Of a stretch of DNA of 9,256 bases, positions 1 through 5,686 are shown one piece after another. The notes under the pieces are model-generated. The model was not told where the DNA came from. It worked only from the letters and a program-made list of their open reading frames with translations, and did no database searches. The position numbers and the translations under genes were made by a program. Origin of the DNA: an archaeon (GTDB taxonomy: Archaea; EX4484-52; WAPT01); contig JAPDKB010000003.1 in assembly GCA_029258795.1 (NCBI GenBank), positions 1 through 9,256 on the forward strand, given 5' to 3'. Positions within the stretch are counted from its first letter, which is position 1, and each line of letters opens with the position of its first letter.

Positions 1-127
1 CAGCCAGCCCCTTACTCGCCAGAACCTTCGTTATGGCAGAAGTAAGGGTGGTCTTACCATGGTCAATATGACCTATTGTCCCCACATTCACATGGGGCTT
101 CTTCCGCTCAAACTTCGCCTTTGCCAT
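1..127 (-). CDS. tuf: Elongation factor Tu, N-terminal 42 residues (gene runs off the window)
   Basis: EF-Tu is the GTPase that delivers aminoacyl-tRNA to the ribosomal A site in the cytoplasm. The visible N-terminus begins [20 protein letters not shown] and continues into the P-loop GHIDHGKT (about residues 19-26), which binds the GTP phosphates. This arrangement is diagnostic for bacterial EF-Tu. The start is the ATG at 125-127, preceded by a clear GGAGGA Shine-Dalgarno. The remaining roughly 350 residues lie beyond position 1. It is the last visible gene of a tRNA operon (Thr-Tyr-Gly-Thr-tuf), the order found around tufB in E. coli, so it is probably co-transcribed with the tRNAs. Whether the genome has a second tuf copy cannot be seen. 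Confidence 0.97.
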   Translation of the reverse strand, partial: MAKAKFERKKPHVNVGTIGHIDHGKTTLTSAITKVLASKGLA

Positions 128-130
128 CTC

Positions 131-140
131 TCCTCCTTTC
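131..140 (-). promoter_or_regulatory. Ribosome binding site of tuf
   Basis: Read on the minus strand this is GAAAGGAGGA, a near-complete anti-16S match placed 3 nt before the tuf ATG. It lies in the 37-nt spacer between the mature 3' end of tRNA-Thr(GGT) and tuf, so tRNA processing and tuf translation share this short region. Confidence 0.85.
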
Positions 141-164
141 TTTATAAGAGAATTGTTTTCACAC

Positions 165-240
165 TGGAGCCCATGACCGGACTCGAACCGGTGACCTCGT
201 CCTTACCAAGGACGTGCTCTGCCGGCTGAGCTACATGGGC
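165..240 (-). tRNA. tRNA-Thr (anticodon GGT)
   Basis: On the minus strand the gene starts GCCCATG and ends CATGGGC-T-CCA, giving a full 7-bp acceptor stem and an encoded CCA tail. The anticodon stem CGTCC/GGACG encloses the loop TTGGTAA with anticodon GGT, which reads ACC/ACU threonine codons. The T arm carries the invariant GGTTCGAGTCC segment. It is the last tRNA before tuf, the position thrT occupies in the E. coli tufB operon. Of the four tRNAs in this cluster it is the only one whose CCA end is encoded in the DNA. Confidence 0.97.
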
Positions 241-249
241 CCTTTAAAG

Positions 250-322
250 AGCGGGAGACGGGATTCGAACCCGCGACCCTCGGCTTGGAAGGCCGATGCT
301 CTTCCAGCTGAGCTACTCCCGC
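250..322 (-). tRNA. tRNA-Gly (anticodon TCC)
   Basis: The minus strand shows the acceptor stem GCGGGAG/CTCCCGC with discriminator T, the anticodon stem TCGGC/GCCGA and the loop CTTCCAA with anticodon TCC, which reads GGA/GGG glycine codons. The T-arm motif GGTTCGAATCC is intact. The discriminator T is the usual bacterial tRNA-Gly identity element. No CCA is encoded (the next bases read CTT), so the tail must be added by a nucleotidyltransferase. It follows tRNA-Tyr after only 2 nt and precedes tRNA-Thr(GGT) by 9 nt, as expected for one processed transcript. Confidence 0.97.
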
Positions 323-324
323 AC

Positions 325-407
325 TGGAGGGGGGAGGATTCGAACCTCCGTAGGCTGCGCCAGCGGATTTACAGTCCGCCCCCTTTGTCCAGCTCGGGCA
401 CCCCTCC
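325..407 (-). tRNA. tRNA-Tyr (anticodon GTA), class II with long variable arm
   Basis: The minus strand starts GGAGGGG and ends CCCCTCC-A. The anticodon stem GCGGA/TCCGC holds the loop CTGTAAA with anticodon GTA for tyrosine. The extra length (83 nt) comes from a long variable arm after the anticodon stem, the class II form typical of bacterial tRNA-Tyr. Discriminator A fits. No CCA is encoded (GTG follows). The mature 3' end is separated from the next tRNA (Gly) by just 2 nt, leaving little room for separate 3' and 5' processing events. Confidence 0.97.
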
Positions 408-422
408 CTATATACGTTATTA

Positions 423-495
423 AGCTGGCGGAGGGATTTGAACCCCCAACCTGGTGATTACAAATCACCTGCTCTGCCGATTGAGCTACGCCAGC
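423..495 (-). tRNA. tRNA-Thr (anticodon TGT)
   Basis: The minus strand shows the acceptor stem GCTGGCG/CGCCAGC with discriminator T, the anticodon stem GGTGA/TCACC and the loop TTTGTAA with anticodon TGT, reading ACA/ACG threonine codons. The T-arm motif GGTTCAAATCC is present. CCA is not encoded (TAA follows). It is the first gene of the tRNA-tuf operon and lies only a few nucleotides downstream of the predicted transcription start. It corresponds in position and anticodon to E. coli thrU. Confidence 0.97.
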
Positions 496-505
496 GGCCG
501 ACAAA

Positions 506-534
506 AATATAATAAAATCTCAGGAGTTTGTCAA
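506..534 (-). promoter_or_regulatory. Sigma70-type promoter of the tRNA-tuf operon
   Basis: Read on the minus strand: a perfect -35 TTGACA (529-534), a 17-bp spacer, and the -10 TATATT (506-511). Transcription should begin near 499, about 4 nt before the first tRNA. The stretch between the -10 and the start ends in a GC-rich TCGGCC. Such GC-rich discriminators are known from growth-rate and stringent control of stable-RNA promoters in E. coli; applying that here is inference. Confidence 0.8.
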
Positions 535-550
535 GACCTTTTAGGGGGTG

Positions 551-595
551 TGACTGATTTTCCTCTCTTTGGTACCCATTTTTGAGGGTCAGTCA
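551..595. repeat. 7-bp perfect inverted repeat in the intergenic gap
   Basis: TGACTGA at 551-557 and its exact reverse complement TCAGTCA at 589-595 flank a 31-bp centre containing CCATTTTTGAGG. The repeat lies in the 220-bp gap between the divergent tRNA operon and the transporter gene. Possible readings are an operator, the decayed end of a mobile element, or chance. The loop is long and T-rich, so a simple terminator is unlikely. I see no gene in 535-707. Confidence 0.35.
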
Positions 596-707
596 TTAAC
601 AGTTAACAATTTCAAAACCTGAAATCCAGATGTCTTGTCAGGAATAAAAGCAGAAAAGAATAAAGAGTCACTAGGGGACTTAAGGGGAAAATACACCCTT
701 TCACTGG

Positions 708-736
708 TTGACAAATTATGAGAAAGAAAGTAAATT
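708..736 (+). promoter_or_regulatory. Candidate promoter overlapping the transporter start
   Basis: TTGACA at 708-713 is followed after exactly 17 bp by TAAATT at 731-736. If functional, transcription would begin near 743, downstream of the ATG at 718. The transporter would then start at the in-frame ATG at 742 or 745 on a nearly leaderless message. No Shine-Dalgarno is visible before any of the three ATGs. It may instead be a chance match. Confidence 0.35.
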
Positions 737-2691
737 TTTCAATGATGCACATTTTGCTTTTTTCCCTTATCTTCCTGAGACCTGCAAGAGACCCCCTGGG
801 AAAAGATATCTCGGGGAATGGGGGAATATTTGAAATAAACACTCCCTCACGAAAGGTACTCATAATTGAGGCTGTGAATGAAAAGAACGAGCCGGTTGAG
901 GGAATTCCGGTTGTGCTTGTATTTCCAGATGGTAAGGTTTTTCCTGATACCGCAATAACAGACGCAAGGGGATACGCAGTTTTTCACATCCAGCCCGAAA
1001 AGGAAGGGAAAAATGAGATAACAGCAATCTCCCCTCTTGCTGAAAATGAGGTAAAACTTTTAATTTACGGGTTTAAAAAATTCTGGCTATTTTTCATGCT
1101 TTCCGGGGTTCTTGGAGGACTTGCACTTTTCATGTTCGGTCTTCACTATGGAGGGAAGGCATTAACAAGGGTTGGAGGGAATAAACTGAGAGAGTTTTTA
1201 TGGAAATTTACACGCATTCCTGTTCTGGGTGTTCTCACCGGAATTTTTATAACCATAATGACCCAGTCAAGTTCTGCAACAACCGTGATGCTGGTGAGTT
1301 TCACGGATGCAGGAATAATGAAGTTCTCGGAAACCCTCGGGGTTATCCTCGGGGCAGACATCGGAACAACCCTCACGGTTCAGTTAGTTGCATTCAAAAT
1401 CCATGAATTCTCACTCTTTATGATATTCACCGGATTCATCCTCATGCTTTTCCCCGGAAAGAGAGAAAAACTTGCAGGAAGGGTAATATTTTCCTTCGGG
1501 CTTGTTTTCTTCGGGATGAAGATAATGAGCGATGCAGTGGCTCCACTTAAAGAAATCAAAAAATTCCACTCACTCCTTGCATGGGCGGGGAAAAGGCCCC
1601 TTATTGGAATCCTTGCAGCCGCAGTATTTACAGGAATAATCCAGTCATCGGGGGCAACCATGGCACTTATTCTTTCACTTTCCTTCCAGAACCTTATAAC
1701 CTTAAAGGAGGCGATACCACTCATATTCGGTGCAAACATAGGAACGTGTGTAACTGCAGTTATAGCAAGTGTGGGAAGGGATGTTGAGGCAAAGAAGGTA
1801 GCCCTTGCGCATGTTCTCTTCAAGGTTATCGGGGTCATTTTATTTTTCCCCTTCCTTTCCCATTTTGCCAGCTTTATTTCCCTTCTATCCCCATCCCTAT
1901 CAAGGTCCATTGCAAACGCACATACCTTTTTCAATGTTGGTGCAACCCTTTTATTCCTTCCCTTCCTCCGTCCATTTTCTGCCCTTGTGAGATTTCTGAC
2001 ACCTGCGGAGAAGAAGAAAAAAGAGTTTGGTCCCTTATACATTGACCCCACATTCCTGGGAACACCTCCCATTGCCATGGGTGCTGCAATGAGGGAGGTT
2101 TTGAGGATGGCGGATATGGTGCTTGAGATGTATAAACAGTCAATAAAGGTGCTTGAAGAAAATGATGTTGAATTGAGGGAAAGGATAATAAAGGAGGATG
2201 ATAGGGTTGACCTGCTTGACGAAAGGATAACCCTTTATCTCACACGCCTTTCAGAGGAGGAACTATCCCCTGAACTATCAAAAAGAAGCGTGATATTGCT
2301 TGAAGCGGTAGATGAACTTGAGAGCATAGGGGATGTCGTTTCAAAAAATTTAATGACATACGCAAGGAAGAAGATAGAAAAAGGTTTCATGTTCTCAAAG
2401 GAGGGATTCTCCGAGATAAAGCGCTTCCATGAATGGGTGATGGATACCCTTGTGATGGCAGTGGATGCCCTTGCGACATTTGAAAAGGAACTTGCGGGGG
2501 AGGTTGTTAAAAGAAGGGAAGAAGGGGTTGAATATCTGGAAAAACTCGAGGCATCTCACATTCAGAGGTTGAGGAAAGGATACCGGGAATCCATAGAGAC
2601 AAGTGCGGTTCACCTTGACCTCATAAGTGACCTTGAACGTATAAACTTCCACGCAACAGGAATTGCAAAGGCAATCCTCATGCACGGGTGA
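718..2691 (+). CDS. Na+/phosphate cotransporter family protein with N-terminal Ig-like and C-terminal PhoU-like domains
   Basis: This is an inner-membrane protein of the Na/Pi-cotransporter II family (NptA/PF02690 type), expected to import phosphate with sodium. A signal-like hydrophobic N-terminus (about residues 9-20) is followed by a beta-rich Ig-like domain (about 45-118, with repeated VEGIPVVLVFPDG-like strands). The membrane region (about 120-430) then carries the two inverted-repeat signature motifs, QSSSATT (Q183) and QSSGATM (Q309), each followed by a G-A-(D/N)-I-G-T segment. The last 200 residues or so (about 450-650) are helical and PhoU-like, as in many bacterial homologues where this domain is thought to regulate transport. 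At 657 residues it is longer than a typical 530-600 residue homologue because of the Ig-like extension. The first ATG after an in-frame stop was taken as the start; 742 and 745 are alternatives. It lies alone between the tRNA operon and a terminator. The family call is firm, but the substrate is inferred. Confidence 0.9.
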   Translation: MRKKVNFSMMHILLFSLIFLRPARDPLGKDISGNGGIFEINTPSRKVLIIEAVNEKNEPVEGIPVVLVFPDGKVFPDTAITDARGYAVFHIQPEKEGKNEITAISPLAENEVKLLIYGFKKFWLFFMLSGVLGGLALFMFGLHYGGKALTRVGGNKLREFLWKFTRIPVLGVLTGIFITIMTQSSSATTVMLVSFTDAGIMKFSETLGVILGADIGTTLTVQLVAFKIHEFSLFMIFTGFILMLFPGKREKLAGRVIFSFGLVFFGMKIMSDAVAPLKEIKKFHSLLAWAGKRPLIGILAAAVFTGIIQSSGATMALILSLSFQNLITLKEAIPLIFGANIGTCVTAVIASVGRDVEAKKVALAHVLFKVIGVILFFPFLSHFASFISLLSPSLSRSIANAHTFFNVGATLLFLPFLRPFSALVRFLTPAEKKKKEFGPLYIDPTFLGTPPIAMGAAMREVLRMADMVLEMYKQSIKVLEENDVELRERIIKEDDRVDLLDERITLYLTRLSEEELSPELSKRSVILLEAVDELESIGDVVSKNLMTYARKKIEKGFMFSKEGFSEIKRFHEWVMDTLVMAVDALATFEKELAGEVVKRREEGVEYLEKLEASHIQRLRKGYRESIETSAVHLDLISDLERINFHATGIAKAILMHG

Positions 2692-2735
2692 AATTGGCAG
2701 GCGTGACCTTCCCGTGACACCAGGTTAAATTTTAG

Positions 2736-2760
2736 AAAAGGGTTTTATAACCCGTTTTTT
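2736..2760 (+). terminator. Rho-independent terminator after the transporter gene
   Basis: GGGTT (2740-2744), the loop TTAT and AACCC (2749-2753) are followed by G and a run of six Ts (2755-2760). The stem is short (5 bp, flanked by an A-run and T-run that can extend it), so termination may be partial. It lies 45 bp after the transporter stop codon and directly before the Shine-Dalgarno of the next small gene. Confidence 0.65.
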
Positions 2761-2780
2761 CAGGGAAGGAGGAACTTTTA

Positions 2781-2957
2781 ATGGATGAAAGGATTTCCCT
2801 TATAAAAGAAGTGATAGAGGGAGAGGTGAAAAGTGCGGGGTATTCCGTGTGTGATATTATTCTGTTTGGGAGCAGAATTCGTGGAGGAGCAGGAAAGAAA
2901 AGTGACTGGGATTTTATTGTTGTGGTTGATGGGAGTCCTGATAGGAAAGAGAAGTAA
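2781..2957 (+). pseudogene. Truncated minimal nucleotidyltransferase (MNT-type, pol-beta superfamily), 58 codons
   Basis: The short product contains the nucleotidyltransferase core FGSRIRGGAGKKSDWDFIVV. GSRxRG is the nucleotide-binding GS motif (residues 30-35) and SDWDF supplies the first two metal-binding acidic residues (D42 and D44). Family members of the MNT type, often antitoxins or adenylyltransferases paired with a HEPN protein, are about 95-140 residues and carry a third acidic residue on a later strand. Here the frame stops right after VVVDGSPDRKEK, so the C-terminal half is missing and no other frame continues it. The start at 2781 is supported by GGAAGGAGG about 8 nt upstream. No HEPN partner is nearby. 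I read it as a remnant left by a deletion or insertion. A functional micro-protein is possible but unlikely, because the third catalytic carboxylate is absent. Confidence 0.75.
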
Positions 2958-3001
2958 CAAACCCCGTTCGGACCCCCACCATTTTTGAGGAAATCGACCT
3001 C

Positions 3002-3029
3002 TTGACAATTGCAATATTTTTATTAAAAT
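3002..3029 (+). promoter_or_regulatory. Promoter of the radical SAM-glycosyltransferase-patatin operon
   Basis: A perfect -35 TTGACA (3002-3007), a 16-bp spacer and the -10 TAAAAT (3024-3029) place the start near 3036, giving a leader of about 60 nt. The spacer contains the perfect palindrome ATTGCAAT (3008-3015), directly abutting the -35. This could be a repressor site, though nothing in the window identifies a regulator. Confidence 0.75.
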
Positions 3030-3082
3030 TATTGTGCAGTGCAAAAAAATCCCAGGAAGATAAGATGATGAGATGAAGAAAA

Positions 3083-3092
3083 AAGGAGGTGA
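3083..3092 (+). promoter_or_regulatory. Strong ribosome binding site of the radical SAM gene
   Basis: AAGGAGGTGA is a ten-base match to the anti-Shine-Dalgarno end of 16S rRNA and ends 3 nt before the ATG at 3096. It fixes the start and implies efficient translation of the first gene. The two following genes lean on translational coupling. Confidence 0.85.
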
Positions 3093-3095
3093 ACG

Positions 3096-4532
3096 ATGGT
3101 TAAAATGGGATCTTTGTTGACAAAGTCTATTAAAGGAGTTACGCACCTTGCTGTGCAAAATTACATAGTTAGAAAATTCCTCCTTAAGAATGCTGTCAAG
3201 CGGATATATAGGGAGTTTATCTTAAAAGAATCGGATAAGTGTCCACCGAAAGAACAGGAAGATAAATTTTATATGGCAAGGGCTCTATTTTATTCTATTG
3301 AGAGGGCTATATCACACGGAATTTCACCAAAATGTAGGGATGCGCTTCTGGACATTCTCTTTGGCAATATACTCCGTGGAGGGGATGCTGAGGCGAAGGA
3401 AAAATTCTACATGGAGTTTGGATTTTATCCGCCTACTTTTGTTACTATCAGCCCTACCAAAGCCTGCAATCTGCGATGCATTGGGTGTTATGCAAGTTCG
3501 GAAGAAAGGAATGCCGAAAGACTTGATTTGGATGTGTTTGACAGAATTATACAGGAAATAAAGGAACTCTGGGGTTCCCACTTTGTCGTTATATCTGGGG
3601 GAGAGCCACTGCTTTACAAAGGTCTCTTTGACATAGCAGAAAAACACAGGGATACCTTCTTTCTGATGTATACAAACGGTACTCTTATTGATGAAAAGGT
3701 AGCAAAAAAACTTGCAGAATTGGGGAATATCACCCCTGCTATTTCTGTTGAGGGATTTGAAAAAGAGACCGATACACGAAGGGGAAAGGGTGTGTATAAG
3801 CGTATAAGAAAAGCGATGCAAAACCTTAGAGATAGTGGAGTTCCTTTTGGTATATCTATAACAGCGACTTCTCAGAATGTAGATATAATAACAAGCGATG
3901 AGTTTTATGATTTCTATTTTGAAAAGGAACCCAGGGCTTTTTATGCCTGGATATTCCATTATATGCCCATAGGTAGAGGTTATACAATCGAACTTATGCC
4001 CACACCGGAACAGAGGCTTCTGATGTGGGAAAGAATTAGAAAAATAGTGCGAGAACGAAAGATATTTATTGCAGATTTCTGGAATGATGGGGTTATAACA
4101 GATGGATGCATATCAGCAGGCAGAACAGGAGGATATTTTTATATAAACTGGAATGGAGAGTGTACTCCCTGTGTTTTCCAGCCTTATGCTGTCCACAATA
4201 TCAATGAGGTTTATAAAAAAGGCGGTAATTTGAATACGGTCCTAAATTCTGAATTCTTTAAAGCAATAAGAAAATGGCAGGATGAATATGCTTATAAACA
4301 GCCTAAGGACAGGAAGGGAAATCTCTTAAGACCCTGCATCATCAGAGACCATTATGGGATATATTACAGGCTTCTAAAGTGTTACAGGCCCAAACCCATA
4401 GATGAGGCTGCTATGGAGATTCTGAGTGACGATGAATATCGCGAGAAACTCATAGCCTATGGAGAAAAAGTAGAAAAATTGACAAGGGATATTTGGGAAA
4501 GAGAGTACCTGCAAAAAACAAGCAAGACATGA
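3096..4532 (+). CDS. Radical SAM enzyme with SPASM-like C-terminal cysteines
   Basis: Radical SAM enzymes use a [4Fe-4S] cluster to cleave S-adenosylmethionine and start radical chemistry. The cluster motif CNLRCIGC (C124, C128, C131) and the SAM-binding GGEP (168-171) are intact, followed by an SVEG segment typical of the barrel. The C-terminal part has further cysteines (C338, C356, C359, C414, C429). These are arranged as CxxxG...NGxCxPC, which resembles the auxiliary-cluster region of SPASM/MoaA-PqqE-type enzymes. The first 120 residues or so are helical and precede the barrel; I do not recognise them. The protein has 478 residues. Its stop overlaps the next start (ATGA at 4529-4532). Coupling to a glycosyltransferase and a patatin points to lipid or cell-envelope chemistry, but no precursor peptide is seen and the substrate is unknown. 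Membrane-spanning lipid synthases and hopanoid-type radical SAM enzymes are conceivable relatives, not demonstrated ones. Confidence 0.9.
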   Translation: MVKMGSLLTKSIKGVTHLAVQNYIVRKFLLKNAVKRIYREFILKESDKCPPKEQEDKFYMARALFYSIERAISHGISPKCRDALLDILFGNILRGGDAEAKEKFYMEFGFYPPTFVTISPTKACNLRCIGCYASSEERNAERLDLDVFDRIIQEIKELWGSHFVVISGGEPLLYKGLFDIAEKHRDTFFLMYTNGTLIDEKVAKKLAELGNITPAISVEGFEKETDTRRGKGVYKRIRKAMQNLRDSGVPFGISITATSQNVDIITSDEFYDFYFEKEPRAFYAWIFHYMPIGRGYTIELMPTPEQRLLMWERIRKIVRERKIFIADFWNDGVITDGCISAGRTGGYFYINWNGECTPCVFQPYAVHNINEVYKKGGNLNTVLNSEFFKAIRKWQDEYAYKQPKDRKGNLLRPCIIRDHYGIYYRLLKCYRPKPIDEAAMEILSDDEYREKLIAYGEKVEKLTRDIWEREYLQKTSKT

Positions 4533-5686
4533 AGATAGCAATAGCTACCGATGTCTATTATCCCCAGATAATCGGCAGCTCTTATGCAGTGCATAATCTT
4601 GCACAGGGACTAAAAGAACGGGGGCATAAAGTGGTAGTATTTGCACCTCTGGCTCATGGAAGGGATCACCATGAAAAGCTTGGGAACCTTGAGGTGTATA
4701 GATTTTTTGCTTTACCTGTACCATGGCAGAAGGACATAAGAACGGCAGTTTCTCCAATATCAATTTTAGAGAAATTGAGAAGGATAAAACCCGACGTTAT
4801 TCACATTCACCATCCATTTTTAATTGGCAGTTCAGCACTTATGGGAGCAAAATTATTGAATATCCCCACGGTAATTACTAACCATTTGCTTCCGGAAAGT
4901 TTCCTTATGTTCTTTCCTAAACAGGGGAAATTCAACAGGTATAGAGATAAGTTAGAATTTCTGTGGAAGTTTATTGTGGGATTTTCCAATGAAGCCTGTT
5001 TTGTCACGGCACCCACACAAACAGCTGTATCTTTACTGAGGGAGCACGGTCTAAAGGTAAAAGCAAAAGCAGTATCAAATGGAATAGACTTAAACAGGTT
5101 TCATCCCCACCGGGATGGCGAATATTTGCGCTGGAAATTTAATATACCACGCAGGCCCATTGTATTATATACAGGAAGATTGAGCGAGGAGAAAAGGGTA
5201 GATGTACTGATAAAAGCGATACCTTATGTATTGAGAAATATAAAAGCACACTTTGTAATAGTAGGAGATGGTCCATTAAAAGGAGCATTAGAATCTCTTG
5301 CAAAGAGATATAAAGTTGAAAAATTTGTTACATTCACCGGATTTTTAGACCATGAGAGCTATCCCGATATTTATGCTATTGCCGACCTGTTTGTGATGCC
5401 ATCTTTATGTGAGCTTCAGAGCATATCAACGCTTGAAGCGCTTGCATCAGGATTACCGGTAGTAGCTGCAGAGAAGTATGCACTTCCTGAGCTTGTTCAC
5501 CCAGGAAAAAATGGATTTCTGTTTGAGCCTGGAAACAGCAAAGGCTTGGCTGACCGAATAGTCAGGATCTTATCCGACAGCAGGATAAGGAAAAGCATGG
5601 GAAGGAGAAGTCTTGAAATTGTGAAATTTCATTCCTTACCAAGAACGGTAGAGGAGTATGAAAGTGTGTACAGGACTCTCAAATAA
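4529..5686 (+). CDS. GT4-family glycosyltransferase, diacylglycerol glycosyltransferase-like
   Basis: This is a GT-B fold, retaining glycosyltransferase of about 385 residues that transfers a sugar from a nucleotide-sugar donor. The N-terminal Rossmann domain opens MKIAIATDVYYPQ with the glycine/serine-rich acceptor loop GSSYAVHNLAQGL. The C-terminal donor domain has the TGRLSEEKR strand (from T215) and the family-defining E-x7-E pair (E295, E303) in ELQSISTLEALASGLPVVA. The DVIHIHHPF segment resembles 1,2-diacylglycerol 3-glucosyltransferases and mannosyl-lipid enzymes of GT4, which work at the inner face of the membrane. The start was set at the ATG that overlaps the upstream stop (ATGA). 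An in-frame ATG at 4493 would lengthen it by 12 charged residues and overlap more. No Shine-Dalgarno is visible, so translation is probably coupled to the radical SAM gene. Acceptor and sugar are inferred only from family resemblance. Confidence 0.88.
   Translation: MKIAIATDVYYPQIIGSSYAVHNLAQGLKERGHKVVVFAPLAHGRDHHEKLGNLEVYRFFALPVPWQKDIRTAVSPISILEKLRRIKPDVIHIHHPFLIGSSALMGAKLLNIPTVITNHLLPESFLMFFPKQGKFNRYRDKLEFLWKFIVGFSNEACFVTAPTQTAVSLLREHGLKVKAKAVSNGIDLNRFHPHRDGEYLRWKFNIPRRPIVLYTGRLSEEKRVDVLIKAIPYVLRNIKAHFVIVGDGPLKGALESLAKRYKVEKFVTFTGFLDHESYPDIYAIADLFVMPSLCELQSISTLEALASGLPVVAAEKYALPELVHPGKNGFLFEPGNSKGLADRIVRILSDSRIRKSMGRRSLEIVKFHSLPRTVEEYESVYRTLK

Noticed and set aside
214-504. Open frames on both strands across the tRNA cluster
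   Set aside because: They are read through four clear tRNA genes and have no independent support.
1380-2078. A 232-codon minus-strand open frame inside the transporter gene
   Set aside because: It is the antisense of a conserved membrane protein. Its residues show no family pattern and the plus-strand product has intact motifs.
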